Positions 45,350 to 55,883 are shown, counted from the stretch's first letter. The stretch is 64,000 bases of DNA from Mangrovimonas cancribranchiae (GCF_037126245.1 NZ_CP136925.1:1170001-1234000), one strand, 5' to 3'. The notes: a model not told the origin generated them from the letters alone. Translations and numbers: made by a program.

Positions 45350-46888
45350 ATGCTCAAAAAAGTTTTTGGAAGTGCCGTTTTTGGTGTTGAAGCAACAACG
45401 ATAACTGTAGAAGTTAATGTTGATTCTGGTATAGGCTATCACTTAGTAGGTTTACCAGATAATGCCATAAAAGAAAGCAATTACCGTATTGCGGCAGCAC
45501 TTCAAAATAATGGGTATAAAATTCCAGGGAAGAAAATCATCATTAATATGTCACCTGCCGATTTACGTAAAGAAGGCAGTGCTTACGATGTTACATTGGC
45601 TATAGGTATTTTAGCTGCTTCAAAACAAATAAAAGCTGACCATTTAGAAGAATATTTAATCATGGGCGAGCTATCTCTTGATGGTGACTTGCAACCCATA
45701 AAAGGCGCCTTACCCATAGCTGTTAAAGCCAGAGAAGAAGGCTTTAAAAATTTTATTTTGCCAAGTCAGAATGCTAAAGAAGCAGCAATAGTTAATGATT
45801 TAAATGTGTTTGGTGTAGATAACATTAAACAAGTTATTAATCATTTTGATAAAGGCGATGTATTAGAGCAAACGATTATTGATACACGGCAAGAGTTCTA
45901 TAAAAATTTAGATTTTCCAGAGTTCGATTTTGCCGATGTTAAAGGGCAAGAATCTATTAAAAGATGTATGGAAATTGCAGCTGCTGGTGGCCATAATATT
46001 ATTTTAATTGGTCCGCCAGGAGCAGGAAAAACCATGTTGGCAAAGCGGTTACCTAGTATTTTGCCACCCATGACGCTATATGAAGCTTTAGAAACCACAA
46101 AAATACATTCGGTTGTTGGTAGAGTAAAAGCACATACCGGATTAATGGCGCAGCGCCCATTTCGAAGTCCGCATCATACCATAAGCGATGTCGCCTTAGT
46201 TGGTGGTGGGACTTATCCACAACCAGGCGAAATTTCATTAGCACATAATGGTGTATTGTTTTTAGATGAATTACCTGAGTTTAAACGAACCGTTTTAGAA
46301 GTTATGCGACAACCATTAGAGGATAGAGAAGTTACCATTTCCAGAGCAAGGTTTACAGTGACGTATCCATCATCTTTTATGTTAGTAGCTAGTATGAATC
46401 CTAGTCCAAGTGGTTATTTTAATGACCCTAATGCTCCTGTAACGTCTTCTCCTGCTGAGATGCAACGTTATTTAAGTAAAATATCAGGGCCTTTGTTGGA
46501 TAGAATTGATATTCATATAGAAGTTACACCGGTTCCTTTTGATAAGCTTTCAGATGATAGAAAAGGTGAGTCTTCGGTAACTATACGAAAACGTGTTACG
46601 CTAGCAAGAGATCTTCAAACACTACGCTTTAAAGATATTGATAGTATACACTACAATGCACAAATGAATACAAAGCAAATACGACAGTATTGCGCATTAG
46701 ATATACCTTCTAAAGAACTTTTAAAAACAGCTATGGAACGTTTAAACCTTTCAGCTAGAGCTTATGATAGAATTTTAAAAGTAGCAAGAACCATTGCTGA
46801 TTTAGAAGAATCACCTGTTATTCAAGGACAACATATTACAGAAGCTATTCAATATAGAAGTTTAGACCGAGAAGGTTGGCTAGGCTAG
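45350..46888 (+). CDS. YifB/ComM-family Mg-chelatase-like AAA ATPase
   Basis: This 512-residue protein has an N-terminal ChlI-like domain ([21 protein letters not shown]) followed by an AAA+ module. Walker A is [14 protein letters not shown] (about residues 221-234), Walker B is [12 protein letters not shown], and sensor motifs and a C-terminal lid ([21 protein letters not shown]) follow. ComM of competent bacteria is a hexameric helicase that aids branch migration during natural transformation; other members are uncharacterised. It is a single gene here with no competence genes nearby. Confidence 0.88.
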   Translation: MLKKVFGSAVFGVEATTITVEVNVDSGIGYHLVGLPDNAIKESNYRIAAALQNNGYKIPGKKIIINMSPADLRKEGSAYDVTLAIGILAASKQIKADHLEEYLIMGELSLDGDLQPIKGALPIAVKAREEGFKNFILPSQNAKEAAIVNDLNVFGVDNIKQVINHFDKGDVLEQTIIDTRQEFYKNLDFPEFDFADVKGQESIKRCMEIAAAGGHNIILIGPPGAGKTMLAKRLPSILPPMTLYEALETTKIHSVVGRVKAHTGLMAQRPFRSPHHTISDVALVGGGTYPQPGEISLAHNGVLFLDELPEFKRTVLEVMRQPLEDREVTISRARFTVTYPSSFMLVASMNPSPSGYFNDPNAPVTSSPAEMQRYLSKISGPLLDRIDIHIEVTPVPFDKLSDDRKGESSVTIRKRVTLARDLQTLRFKDIDSIHYNAQMNTKQIRQYCALDIPSKELLKTAMERLNLSARAYDRILKVARTIADLEESPVIQGQHITEAIQYRSLDREGWLG

Positions 46889-46981
46889 TGTAAAATATAT
46901 TGTAATATTTTTCTTATTAAGCTGTTCATATTCTAACTTTTTAATACATTTAAAACCGTTATTAATCAATTCTAACACATT

Positions 46982-47485
46982 ATGAAAAAACTTGCTTTAC
47001 TTATTTTAGGAGTTCTGTTAGGGATGTTATTATGTTATTTATATTTAAAACCAGATAATATGGCAGAAGAACCAGAAATTATTAAACCAAAAGGTGTTAT
47101 TACATCAAAAGAAGCGAAAACTTTAGATGCTGCTTTTAACTCTAGACATGACTTAATTAGTGATTCTATTGTAAAGCGACCAGATAATCGCTCTAGCTGG
47201 TATTCGCTAGAAGATATGCGTAACTATTTAGATTATGCCGAAAACCAAGCTAAAGAATTAGGCTATACAATGGATGGTGTGCGTATTTATTTAGGTGCTC
47301 ATGCTAACGAAGGCGACCAAGTAGGGTATACCACCATGTTTTTAATTCCTACAGGAACTAAAAATCTAGAAGAGGGAAGTAGTTCTCCTTTACCTACATT
47401 AAAAGGAAGTGGTGATATCTCCGAAGGTGATGGGTTGAATAATGGAGTAGATGGAGAACCGCCAAGTGCTAACTACCCACAATAA
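46982..47485 (+). CDS. Membrane-anchored conserved protein, function unknown
   Basis: This 167-residue protein has one N-terminal hydrophobic helix (residues 4-22) and a periplasmic region. The core RSSWYSLEDMRNYLDYAENQ, followed by ELGYTMDGVRIYLGAHANE and GYTTMFLIPTGTKN, looks like a compact alpha/beta domain. It ends in a Ser/Gly/Asn-rich tail. I recognise the pattern from many Flavobacteriaceae proteins but no named function. It is followed after 6 bases by a multi-pass membrane protein and then a histidine kinase, so it may be part of a sensing unit. Confidence 0.7.
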   Translation: MKKLALLILGVLLGMLLCYLYLKPDNMAEEPEIIKPKGVITSKEAKTLDAAFNSRHDLISDSIVKRPDNRSSWYSLEDMRNYLDYAENQAKELGYTMDGVRIYLGAHANEGDQVGYTTMFLIPTGTKNLEEGSSSPLPTLKGSGDISEGDGLNNGVDGEPPSANYPQ

Positions 47486-47491
47486 TTTTCT

Positions 47492-48211
47492 TTGGAAGAA
47501 TTTTTAAGACAGAATTATGTTTTATTAGTGCGGTCAGTAGAAATGCTGGCCGCTATCATTGGTGTGTTTTGCCTAAAAAAATATAAACATACTACAGCCA
47601 AGTACTTTATTTATATAGTAATTTATTGGGTGTTAGTAGACCGTTTAGGTGGCTATGTGATTGATATTAATAATTATAAGTGGCTTCATTTTATAAAACC
47701 TAAAATAGAAGGTACCTGGTTTGAAAAAAACCACTGGTGGTATTCTATTTTTAGCTTTTTTTTCGCACGCCTGTTTTTTATTCTATACTTTTTAAAGATT
47801 CTTAAAAATAAGTACTTTAAACAAGTGATTAAAGTACTTACAATAAGTTACGTTATTACTTATTTAACTTATTATGCAATACATTTTGAAAGTCTGTTTT
47901 TATATTTCACTCATATTAGTTTAAAAATATTTGGAGCGGCAATCATCTTTTTGTGTTGTATATTTTATTTTATAGAGGTGTTGCTATCAGATAAAATTTT
48001 AAACTTTTACAAATCGCTTAATTTTTATATTGCTGCCGTATTGTTTATTTGGGAATTAATTATAACACCTATGTCATTTTACAATGTATATTTTACCACA
48101 GCCGATTGGAACTTTGTTGTATTAAAGTGGCAAATATATTTAGGAGCCATTATGTTTATGTATTTAACCTTTAGCTTTGCTTTATTATGGTGCAAACCAC
48201 AGAACGATTAG
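47492..48211 (+). CDS. Multi-pass membrane protein in histidine-kinase module
   Basis: This 239-residue protein has a TTG start at 47492 (no ATG in frame upstream in the gap of 6 bases) and about seven hydrophobic helices separated by short loops. Aromatic and basic residues are frequent. I do not recognise the family. Its end overlaps the histidine-kinase gene by 25 bases, which implies coupled translation. The likely role is a membrane sensor, or a partner presenting a signal to the kinase encoded next, but this is inference. Confidence 0.7.
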   Translation: MEEFLRQNYVLLVRSVEMLAAIIGVFCLKKYKHTTAKYFIYIVIYWVLVDRLGGYVIDINNYKWLHFIKPKIEGTWFEKNHWWYSIFSFFFARLFFILYFLKILKNKYFKQVIKVLTISYVITYLTYYAIHFESLFLYFTHISLKIFGAAIIFLCCIFYFIEVLLSDKILNFYKSLNFYIAAVLFIWELIITPMSFYNVYFTTADWNFVVLKWQIYLGAIMFMYLTFSFALLWCKPQND

Positions 48212-48987
48212 TCACTACAGATGCTCAACGCTACTTGCTTATCTATATGATAGCAGTTTTGGTGATACTTACTGCTTTGGTTATTGTATTTTTTGTGTTT
48301 TTTCAAAAACGAAAGAATAAGTTGCTTATGGATAAAATAAAGCAACAGCGGGCATTTGATAAAGAAATGCAACGCGCTCAAACCGAAGTACAAGAACAAA
48401 CCTTAAAAAATATAGGTTGGGAACTCCATGATAATGTTGGACAATTGTTAGCCTATGCCAATATGCAAATGAATATGCTAAATGCTCAAGTAGAAGAGAA
48501 GGTAAAGCCTACTTTAAATGCCACTTCCGAAACCATTAAACAAAGTTTACAGGAAGTAAGAGCGCTTTCAAAATCCTTAAATAACGATGTGTTGTTAAAT
48601 ATGGGGCTAATTGATTCTATTAAAAATGAAGTAACACGATTAGAACGCTTAAAGTTTGAAACTGTTAATTTTGATATTGTAGGAGAAGAACACCCCTTAC
48701 AAGATAAAAAGCATCAAGTTATTTTATTTAGAATATTACAAGAGTTCTTTTCTAACTCGGTAAAATACTCTGAAGCCGATACACTTTCTATTCAATTAAA
48801 TTATCAACCAGATATATTAGAAATTACAGTAGCCGATAACGGTAAAGGTTTTGATGTAGAACTAGCCGAAAAAGGTTCTGGATTAATCAATATGAAAAGT
48901 CGCGCCGAATTAATAAAAACAAGCTTTAATTTAACATCTAAACAAGACGTAGGTACTAAACTAGTTCTAAATTACCCATTAGTTTAG
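48187..48987 (+). CDS. Sensor histidine kinase (HisKA_3 type)
   Basis: This 266-residue kinase has a single N-terminal transmembrane helix (about residues 19-39), a short coiled linker, and the HisKA_3 phosphoacceptor His81 in GWELHDNVGQLLAY. The HATPase domain has the N-box (LQEFFSNSVKYSE), G1-box (VADNGKGF) and G2-type end (GSGLINMKSRAE). HisKA_3 kinases usually pair with LuxR/NarL-type response regulators. None is encoded next to it: the following gene is a convergent RluA synthase sharing four bases with its stop. The sensor is probably the membrane protein encoded just upstream. Confidence 0.88.
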   Translation: MVQTTERLVTTDAQRYLLIYMIAVLVILTALVIVFFVFFQKRKNKLLMDKIKQQRAFDKEMQRAQTEVQEQTLKNIGWELHDNVGQLLAYANMQMNMLNAQVEEKVKPTLNATSETIKQSLQEVRALSKSLNNDVLLNMGLIDSIKNEVTRLERLKFETVNFDIVGEEHPLQDKKHQVILFRILQEFFSNSVKYSEADTLSIQLNYQPDILEITVADNGKGFDVELAEKGSGLINMKSRAELIKTSFNLTSKQDVGTKLVLNYPLV

Positions 48988-49682
48988 TTATTACAAGCCT
49001 GCCACAACGCATCGTTAGGTAATGGTGCTATAATTTGTACAGGTTCTTTTTTAACAGGATGTGTAAATTCTAGCTGTCTGGCATGTAAACTAATACTAGC
49101 GTCTGGATTACTTCGGTTAAACCCATATTTTAAATCACCTTTTATAGGGCAGCCAATACTAGCTAACTGACATCTTATTTGATGATGCCTACCAGTTTCT
49201 AATTCTATTTCTAATAGAAAATAATTGTCTAATTTTTTTAGAATTTTATAATGAAGAATCGCTTTTTTACTATTATTCGTCTCCTTAATAAATGCTGTTG
49301 ATTTATTGTTTTTAGGATTTTTTCGTAACCAATGTACCAAAGTATCTTGAGGTTTTGGTGGTGTGTTTTTAACTAAAGCCCAATATGTTTTTTGTGCTTT
49401 CTTTTCTGCGAAAAGCTTATTTAAACGTGGTAATGCTTTACTGGTTTTAGAGAATAAAACAATACCTGTTGTAGGTCTGTCTAATCTATGAACTACACCT
49501 AAATAAACATTTCCAGGCTTTTTGTATTTATCTTTTAGATAGCTTTTTACAACATCGCTTAAAGGTTTGTCGCCTGTTTTATCACCTTGAACAATATCGC
49601 CAGCACGTTTATTCACCACAATAATATGGTTGTCTTCAAAGAGAACTTGTAAATTAGATTTGTTTGAAAAGGTTTTACTCAC
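48984..49682 (-). CDS. RluA-family 23S/tRNA pseudouridine synthase
   Basis: This 232-residue enzyme isomerises uridine to pseudouridine in RNA. The catalytic Asp is in HRLDRPTTGIVLFSKT (about residues 66-81), the RluA signature. There is no N-terminal S4 domain, so it resembles the single-domain RluA/RluC-like forms; the target uridine is not known. The motif GRHHQIRCQLASIG near residue 160 is the usual RNA-site loop. Its stop codon overlaps that of the histidine-kinase gene on the other strand. The panB gene begins upstream and ends 3 bases before its start. Confidence 0.9.
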   Translation of the reverse strand: MSKTFSNKSNLQVLFEDNHIIVVNKRAGDIVQGDKTGDKPLSDVVKSYLKDKYKKPGNVYLGVVHRLDRPTTGIVLFSKTSKALPRLNKLFAEKKAQKTYWALVKNTPPKPQDTLVHWLRKNPKNNKSTAFIKETNNSKKAILHYKILKKLDNYFLLEIELETGRHHQIRCQLASIGCPIKGDLKYGFNRSNPDASISLHARQLEFTHPVKKEPVQIIAPLPNDALWQACNN

Positions 49683-49684
49683 AA

Positions 49685-50503
49685 TTAATATTGCTCATTT
49701 TCATTAGGAAAACTTACAGACTTCACATCGTCTACATATTGTGAAATAGCAGTGGTCATGTCTTCATATAAATTCATATAACGACGTAGAAAACGTGGGT
49801 TGAACTCATGAGTCATACCAATCATATCATGCAATACCAAAACTTGGCCATCAACGCCATTTCCGGCACCTATACCAATAACAGGAATAGTTAATTCGTC
49901 AGCAACTTGTTTAGCGAGTTCGGCTGGGATTTTTTCAAGAACAACTGCAAAACACCCTATTTTTTCTAGCATTTTAGCGTTTGAAATAAGTTGCTTGGCT
50001 TCTTCTTCTTCTTTAGCTCTTACGGTATATGTACCAAACTTATATATGGATTGTGGTGTTAATCCTAAATGTCCCATAACAGGAATACCAGCATTTAGAA
50101 TACGTTTTATGGACTCTTTAATTTCTTTACCACCTTCAAGTTTCACAGCATGTCCGCCACTTTCTTTCATGATTCTAATAGCAGAACGGAGGGCTTCTTT
50201 AGGGTCGCTTTGGTAGGTTCCAAAGGGTAAATCAACAACAACTAGAGACCGATCAATTGCTCGAATAACCGAAGAGGCGTGATAAATCATCTGATCTAAG
50301 GTAATGGGTAGCGTGGTTTCATGTCCAGCCATAACATTACTAGCCGAGTCACCAACTAAAATAACATCAATCCCAGCGCCGTCAACAATTTTGGCCATAG
50401 TATAATCGTAAGCTGTTAACATGGAGATTTTCTCGCCAGATTGTTTCATATCGATTAACGACTTTACAGTAACGCGTTTATATTCTTTTTTTGCTGTTGA
50501 CAT
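49685..50503 (-). CDS. panB: Ketopantoate hydroxymethyltransferase
   Basis: I set the start at 50503 ([13 protein letters not shown]); the longer frame adds an unlikely leader. The 272-residue enzyme adds a hydroxymethyl group from methylene-THF to 3-methyl-2-oxobutanoate, the first step of pantothenate synthesis. Signatures are [38 protein letters not shown] with the Mg-binding Asp, VKLEGGKE, and [16 protein letters not shown]. Homologues form decamers. It lies 3 bases before an RluA gene on the same strand, so the two may be co-transcribed. Confidence 0.94.
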   Translation of the reverse strand: MSTAKKEYKRVTVKSLIDMKQSGEKISMLTAYDYTMAKIVDGAGIDVILVGDSASNVMAGHETTLPITLDQMIYHASSVIRAIDRSLVVVDLPFGTYQSDPKEALRSAIRIMKESGGHAVKLEGGKEIKESIKRILNAGIPVMGHLGLTPQSIYKFGTYTVRAKEEEEAKQLISNAKMLEKIGCFAVVLEKIPAELAKQVADELTIPVIGIGAGNGVDGQVLVLHDMIGMTHEFNPRFLRRYMNLYEDMTTAISQYVDDVKSVSFPNENEQY

Positions 50504-50625
50504 AGTTTTGTTTTTATTGGATTGTAAAATTAACAAAATGCAATGGTATAACTGTTAAACTTTTCTTTATTTGATAATTTTAAAAACAACTTTCTTCTAT
50601 TTTAGTAACCCTAAAGTTTATTATT

Positions 50626-51084
50626 ATGATTAAAATTTTACGATTTGTAGCTTGTTTGATAGTTACTACTGCCATTGGCCAAACCAATCCCGAAATGAAG
50701 GTTAAGCATACCATTGAAACTTTTTTTGAAGGATTTCATAAAGGTGATACTACTTTAATGAAATCGGTTTTAGCCGACAAAGTAGTATTGCAAACAGCGT
50801 TTAAAAACAAAGAAGGTAAAGATCAATTAGTCTCAGAGGATCTTTCAAAGTTAATTTCTGCAATAGGTAACCGCCCAGAAGACCAAAAATGGAACGAAAA
50901 ACTACTAAGTTATAATATTCAAGTAGATGGTAATATGGCTAATGCCTGGACACCTTATGAATTTTGGTTTAATGGTAATTTTAGTCATTGTGGCGTAAAC
51001 TCTTTCCAATTATTTAACGATAATGGAACTTGGAAAATAATTTATCTTATAGACACCAGAAGGCGAGAAGGTTGCCAAAATTAG
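50626..51084 (+). CDS. Secreted NTF2-like (SnoaL/DUF4440-type) protein
   Basis: This 152-residue protein has a signal peptide (residues 1-19, ending AIGQ). A cone-shaped NTF2-like fold is suggested by the helix IETFFEGFHKGDTTLMKSVL and the closing strands AWTPYEFWFNGNFSHCGVNS and TWKIIYLIDTRR. The Cys near the end (REGCQN) might pair with the earlier Cys in SHCGVN. Its stop codon overlaps that of the convergent sdaA gene in TTAG. No catalytic residues can be named. Confidence 0.75.
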   Translation: MIKILRFVACLIVTTAIGQTNPEMKVKHTIETFFEGFHKGDTTLMKSVLADKVVLQTAFKNKEGKDQLVSEDLSKLISAIGNRPEDQKWNEKLLSYNIQVDGNMANAWTPYEFWFNGNFSHCGVNSFQLFNDNGTWKIIYLIDTRRREGCQN

Positions 51085-52505
51085 CAATCGACTAAGTTAA
51101 CTCCAACAGCTAAACCACCTTCGCTAGTTTCTTTGTATTTAGAATTCATGTCTTTGGCAGTTTCCCACATAGTATTAACAACTTTATCTAAAGGTACTTT
51201 TGCTTTTGTTGGGTCGCTATCTAATGCTAATTCTGCAGCATTGATAGCTTTTATAGCTCCCATAGAATTACGTTCAATACACGGGACTTGCACTAAACCT
51301 CCAATAGGATCACAAGTTAAGCCTAAGTGATGCTCCATGGCAATTTCAGCAGCCATTAAGACTTGTTCTGGTGTGCCGCCCAGTAATTCGCAAAGCGCTC
51401 CTGCAGCCATAGCCGATGATACGCCTATTTCGGCTTGACAACCACCCATTGCAGCACTAATAGTCGCCCCTTTTTTAAAGATACTACCAATTTCACCTGC
51501 GACTAATAAAAATTGTTTTATGTGTTTAAAATCGGCTTCATGATTTTCAATAACCATATAATACATAAGTACTGATGGAATTACACCAGCGCTCCCATTT
51601 GTAGGTGCAGTTACAACACGACCTAAAGAGGCGTTAACTTCGTTTACAGCTAAAGCAAAACAGCTTACCCATTTTAGAATTTGTCTAAACTTAACTTCAG
51701 TTTGTCTTATAACTTGTAACCATTCCTCTGGAGAATTGTACGGTAATTCTCCTTTTAGTTTTTGGTGCATGTCATAAGCTCGTCTTCTAACATTAAGTCC
51801 GCCAGGAAGTTCTCCTTCGGTATGACAACCAATATACATGCACTCTAACATGGTATTCCAAATGCGTTTTAGCTCGGCATCTATGGTTTCTGTATCTCTG
51901 ATAGATTTTTCATTTTCAAGAACAACACCAGAAATGGGAAGGTTTAAATCCTTACAGTATTTTAATAACTCTACACCATTTTGAGTTGGATAAGGAAATG
52001 TACAGTAGAAAATAATTTTATTTGCTTTAGCATTTTTTCGTTCCTCTTTTACAACAAAACCGCCTCCAATAGAGTAGAAGGTAGATTTATAATTACGTCC
52101 ATTTATGGTTGCTGTAAATGTTAAAGCATTGGCATGAAATGGTAAGAATTTTTTATTAAAACGAATATCGGTATCTATGCTAAATGGGAGTGTTTTTTCG
52201 TTATTAAATACAAGTGTATTTGTATTTTTTATATTAGATATGATTATATCAATATTCTCGGTTGGCATACGTTCTGGATCGGCACCATTTAAGCCTAACA
52301 TAACCGCATAATCTGTGGCATGCCCTTTTCCTGTTAACGATAATGAACCGTAAAGATCTACTGAAATTTTTTCAACTTTATCAAAGCGTTTTTTATCTTT
52401 TAACTCTTTAATCCATCTTTCAGCAGCACGCCATGGTCCTAGAGTATGAGAACTTGAAGGTCCTACACCAATTTTAAGCATATCAAAAACTGAGATACAT
52501 TCCAT
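51081..52505 (-). CDS. sdaA: L-serine ammonia-lyase (L-serine dehydratase)
   Basis: This 474-residue single-chain enzyme contains the beta and alpha domains of the iron-sulfur serine dehydratases, which convert serine to pyruvate and ammonia. The N-terminal beta domain starts with [19 protein letters not shown]. The alpha domain has the cysteine ligands in [18 protein letters not shown] and the motifs [13 protein letters not shown] and [27 protein letters not shown] -7 box on the minus strand (52538-52531) lies 26 bases upstream of the start. It is probably a monocistronic catabolic gene. Confidence 0.94.
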   Translation of the reverse strand: MECISVFDMLKIGVGPSSSHTLGPWRAAERWIKELKDKKRFDKVEKISVDLYGSLSLTGKGHATDYAVMLGLNGADPERMPTENIDIIISNIKNTNTLVFNNEKTLPFSIDTDIRFNKKFLPFHANALTFTATINGRNYKSTFYSIGGGFVVKEERKNAKANKIIFYCTFPYPTQNGVELLKYCKDLNLPISGVVLENEKSIRDTETIDAELKRIWNTMLECMYIGCHTEGELPGGLNVRRRAYDMHQKLKGELPYNSPEEWLQVIRQTEVKFRQILKWVSCFALAVNEVNASLGRVVTAPTNGSAGVIPSVLMYYMVIENHEADFKHIKQFLLVAGEIGSIFKKGATISAAMGGCQAEIGVSSAMAAGALCELLGGTPEQVLMAAEIAMEHHLGLTCDPIGGLVQVPCIERNSMGAIKAINAAELALDSDPTKAKVPLDKVVNTMWETAKDMNSKYKETSEGGLAVGVNLVDC

Positions 52506-52636
52506 TTACGAAAACGTTGTATATTTTCGGCAAATATATGTAAGTTTCATTCCAAACTAATGAAATGTAGTCTAAAATTCAGCTTAGATACAAACGGAAA
52601 TTTTTCATAGGAGTTAAACCCCAAATTAATAGCGTA

Positions 52637-53710
52637 TTAAAAGGCTTCACCAATTCTAAAGTAAATACCCCAATCATCCTTTCCAACAGCAGCATCAAGC
52701 CCTATGTTAAAGTTTACAGTTTTAAATGCTTTGTAGCGATATCCTAAACCAATACCTGGATAAGCTTTCCAATTAAAATCATTATTATTAGAACCGTAAA
52801 TGGTGGCTAAGCCTGCAAAACCTACGACACCCATTTTTTTATGAAAATTAAGGCGATATTCACCTTGAATTGCCATTAAACCTTCACCACGATATTTCCC
52901 TTCAGAGTAACCGCGAATATCTTTACCGCCTAAGGTTTGTTGCTGCTCGAAAGCAATATCACCAAGCCCAAATTTTCCAGCAAATCTAGCAGCTACAACA
53001 TCGCGTTCATTTTTCATTGAAAAATATTTATTGTATTCACTTACTATTTTATTAGCTTGTACATCATTTCCAAACCATGTTGGGAAAGAAATAAATTTAA
53101 ATTGAGCTTTTTCGCCTTTTGTAGGATAATAAACCGCATTTCTACCATCGTATAGTGCATTAATTTCTAACGCATTTGTTTGTGTTGTAGATTGTGGTAA
53201 TACCTCATTTTCGTATTCTGTATCATAATGCGCAAATGTATAAGTAACTCCTGCATATAACTTGTTGATTATTTTACGTTGAACCCCTGCACTTATAATA
53301 GTTGTCAAGGTACCATAATCATAAAATCCAGGAGCTTCAATGCCTTCCATGTAAAATTGTGAATTATTATCACCGTGAACAGCAAATAATTTACCTCGCC
53401 AAGTATCTTCTTTAAAATAAAACTGATTAAAAAATGCTAAAAAATAAGAACTATTAGTGGTGTAAACAGCCGATAATCCTGTAAGCGATTTAGGCGAGGT
53501 GTTATCCTCTTTATTTAGTTTATACATCATCATAGGAATTGCCCCAAACATAAACTCTAAGTTACGATTGTAGCTTACAAATGGCATCACACTAAAATCT
53601 ACTTTTTTAATTTTCTTTTGGGGTGTTGTTAGACTATCTGTTTGATTAGATTGCCCAAAACTTAGTCCTATAGAAAAGAGTATAAGAACAACAAATAATA
53701 TATTTTTCAT
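52637..53710 (-). CDS. Omp85-type barrel protein without POTRA domains
   Basis: This 357-residue outer-membrane protein has a signal peptide ending SFGQ, a short basic linker and then the C-terminal beta-barrel of the BamA/TamA superfamily. The Omp85 features are the loop-6 motif QTLGGKDIRGYSEGKY with IRGY, preceded by the substrate-facing strands EINALYDGRNAVYYPTKGE, and the final aromatic IGEAF. There are no POTRA repeats, so it is unlikely to be the essential BamA and may belong to the small Omp85/surface-antigen subgroup. It is divergent from dnaK, sharing a 221-base control region. Confidence 0.82.
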   Translation of the reverse strand: MKNILFVVLILFSIGLSFGQSNQTDSLTTPQKKIKKVDFSVMPFVSYNRNLEFMFGAIPMMMYKLNKEDNTSPKSLTGLSAVYTTNSSYFLAFFNQFYFKEDTWRGKLFAVHGDNNSQFYMEGIEAPGFYDYGTLTTIISAGVQRKIINKLYAGVTYTFAHYDTEYENEVLPQSTTQTNALEINALYDGRNAVYYPTKGEKAQFKFISFPTWFGNDVQANKIVSEYNKYFSMKNERDVVAARFAGKFGLGDIAFEQQQTLGGKDIRGYSEGKYRGEGLMAIQGEYRLNFHKKMGVVGFAGLATIYGSNNNDFNWKAYPGIGLGYRYKAFKTVNFNIGLDAAVGKDDWGIYFRIGEAF

Positions 53711-53756
53711 AAATAGTTGGTTGGTATAATTTTCTCTAAATTAAAACTAAATATTC

Positions 53757-53774
53757 AATTTTCTTAAGAAAATT
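53757..53774. promoter_or_regulatory. 18-bp perfect palindrome between OMP and dnaK
   Basis: AATTTTCTTAAGAAAATT is a perfect 9+9 palindrome lying 46 bases upstream of the minus-strand Omp85 gene and 157 bases upstream of dnaK. It may be an operator for one or both genes. No regulator gene is nearby. Confidence 0.45.
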
Positions 53775-53806
53775 CATGTGAAACGTATAGTTTATTTATA
53801 TGTATG

Positions 53807-53819
53807 TGACAGCTTGTCA
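53807..53819 (+). promoter_or_regulatory. Inverted repeat TGACA-GCT-TGTCA upstream of dnaK
   Basis: A 5-3-5 inverted repeat, followed by a further TTGACAA at about 53843, sits 113 bases before the dnaK ATG. No CIRCE element or recognisable sigma-32-type promoter is present in the gap. It could be the heat-shock control site. Confidence 0.35.
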
Positions 53820-53880
53820 GTATAAAAATGTTGGCATAAAGATTGACAAATACTTGATGAGTATAAAATGAATAATAAAT

Positions 53881-53904
53881 GTTCTTGGACTAGAAAGCAA
53901 GAAC
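53881..53904 (+). promoter_or_regulatory. 5'-leader hairpin of dnaK
   Basis: GTTCTTG (53881-53887) and CAAGAAC (53898-53904) form a 7-bp stem with a 10-base loop, 27 bases before the dnaK ATG. In the leader RNA it could affect stability or translation. Confidence 0.4.
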
Positions 53905-53931
53905 GAAACAAAAATACAGAAACAAAAAGTT

Positions 53932-55842
53932 ATGAGTAAAATTATTGGAATTGATTTAGGTACAACCAACTCGTGCGTTTCAGTAATGGAAGGTAACGAA
54001 CCCGTTGTAATCCCAAATGCAGAAGGTAAGCGTACTACACCATCTGTAATTGCTTTTGTTGAAGGTGGCGAAATTAAAGTCGGCGACCCAGCAAAACGTC
54101 AAGCAGTTACAAACCCACACAAAACAGTTTATTCTATTAAGCGTTTTATGGGGAACAAATATTCTGAGTCTCAAAGAGAAGCAGAACGCGTACCATATAA
54201 AGTGGTAAAAGGCGATAACGATACACCAAGAGTAGATATCGATGGTCGTTTATACACACCACAAGAACTTTCAGCTATGATTCTTCAAAAAATGAAGAAA
54301 ACTGCCGAAGATTATTTAGGTCAAGATGTAACAGGAGCTGTAATTACCGTTCCAGCATACTTTAACGATTCACAACGTCAAGCAACTAAAGAAGCAGGTG
54401 AAATTGCAGGTTTAAAAGTAGAACGTATTATTAACGAGCCTACTGCTGCAGCTTTAGCTTATGGTTTAGATAAAAAAGATTCAGACCAAAAAATTGTAGT
54501 ATTCGATTTTGGTGGAGGTACACACGACGTGTCTATCCTAGAATTAGGAGATGGCGTTTTTGAAGTATTATCTACCGATGGAGATACACACTTAGGTGGT
54601 GATGATGTAGATGAAAAAATCATCAATTGGTTAGCCGAAGAGTTCAAATCTGAAGAAGATATGGACTTACGTAAAGATGCTATGGCATTACAACGTTTAA
54701 AAGAAGCTGCCGAAAAAGCAAAGATTGAATTATCATCTTCTGCACAAACAGAAATTAACTTACCGTACATCACAGCAACTGCTAGTGGACCAAAGCACTT
54801 GGTACGTACTTTAACACGTTCTAAATTCGAGCAATTAATTGCCGATTTAGTAAAACGTACTATCGAGCCTTGTGAATCTGCACTTAAAGCAGCTGGATTA
54901 TCAACTAGCGATATCGACGAGATTATCTTAGTAGGTGGTTCTACACGTATTCCTGCTGTACAGGAAGCTGTAGAAAAATTCTTCAATAAAAAACCAAGTA
55001 AAGGGGTTAACCCAGACGAGGTTGTTGCTATTGGAGCAGGAATTCAAGGTGGTGTATTAACAGGCGATGTTAAAGATGTATTATTATTAGATGTAACACC
55101 ATTATCACTTGGTATTGAAACAATGGGTAATGTTATGACTAAGCTTATTGAGGCTAACACGACGATTCCTACTAAAAAATCGCAAGTGTTCTCAACAGCT
55201 GCAGATAATCAGCCTTCAGTAGAAATTCACGTATTGCAAGGTGAGCGTCCTATGGCAGCCGATAACAAAACCATTGGTCGTTTCCATTTAGATGGTATTC
55301 CACCAGCAAAACGCGGAACACCTCAAATTGAAGTAACCTTCGATATTGATGCCAACGGTATTATTAAAGTATCTGCCGAAGATAAAGCCACAGGTAAAAA
55401 ACAAGATATCAGAATTGAAGCATCTTCTGGATTAACTGAAGAAGAAATCGAAAAGATGAAACAAGAAGCAGAAGCTAATGCCGAAGCAGATGCAAAAGCA
55501 AAAGAAACTGCCGATAAGTTGAATCAAGCTGATGCTATGATTTTCCAAACAGAAAGTCAGCTAAAAGAATTTGGTGATAAATTATCTGATGATAAAAAGA
55601 AACCAATCGAAGACGCTTTAGAAGAGCTAAAAAAGGCTTACGAAACTAAAGATATTGCGGTTATAGAACCAGCTTTGGAAAAAATAAACGAAGCTTGGAA
55701 AGTAGCTTCTGAAGAGATGTACAAAGCACAACAAGAAGCACAAGCTAACGGCGCTGGAGCGCAACCAGAAGGAAATACTGGTAGCAACAATAACGACGAA
55801 GGTAGCGATGTAGAAGACGTTGACTTTGAAGAAGTGAAATAA
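53932..55842 (+). CDS. dnaK: Molecular chaperone DnaK (Hsp70)
   Basis: This 636-residue chaperone binds exposed hydrophobic segments in an ATP-driven cycle with DnaJ and GrpE. The ATPase domain (1-385) shows [12 protein letters not shown], the phosphate-2 motif [14 protein letters not shown], and the adenosine motif [12 protein letters not shown]. The substrate domain (from about 390) begins after the linker [18 protein letters not shown] and a lid follows. The last residues ([14 protein letters not shown]) form the acidic tail with the EEVD-like end typical of bacterial DnaK. dnaJ and grpE are not adjacent, the usual arrangement in Bacteroidota. A strong terminator follows. Confidence 0.97.
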   Translation: MSKIIGIDLGTTNSCVSVMEGNEPVVIPNAEGKRTTPSVIAFVEGGEIKVGDPAKRQAVTNPHKTVYSIKRFMGNKYSESQREAERVPYKVVKGDNDTPRVDIDGRLYTPQELSAMILQKMKKTAEDYLGQDVTGAVITVPAYFNDSQRQATKEAGEIAGLKVERIINEPTAAALAYGLDKKDSDQKIVVFDFGGGTHDVSILELGDGVFEVLSTDGDTHLGGDDVDEKIINWLAEEFKSEEDMDLRKDAMALQRLKEAAEKAKIELSSSAQTEINLPYITATASGPKHLVRTLTRSKFEQLIADLVKRTIEPCESALKAAGLSTSDIDEIILVGGSTRIPAVQEAVEKFFNKKPSKGVNPDEVVAIGAGIQGGVLTGDVKDVLLLDVTPLSLGIETMGNVMTKLIEANTTIPTKKSQVFSTAADNQPSVEIHVLQGERPMAADNKTIGRFHLDGIPPAKRGTPQIEVTFDIDANGIIKVSAEDKATGKKQDIRIEASSGLTEEEIEKMKQEAEANAEADAKAKETADKLNQADAMIFQTESQLKEFGDKLSDDKKKPIEDALEELKKAYETKDIAVIEPALEKINEAWKVASEEMYKAQQEAQANGAGAQPEGNTGSNNNDEGSDVEDVDFEEVK

Positions 55843-55883
55843 AAGTTGAATTGCTATACTGAACTTGTTTCAGTATCTCAATA

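Noticed and set aside
53711-53931. CIRCE/HrcA operator before dnaK
   Set aside because: No TTAGCACTC-N9-GAGTGCTAA-like sequence is present.
54459-54986. 175-codon antisense open frame inside dnaK
   Set aside because: It mirrors a highly conserved dnaK coding region in codon-biased DNA and has no promoter or family resemblance.
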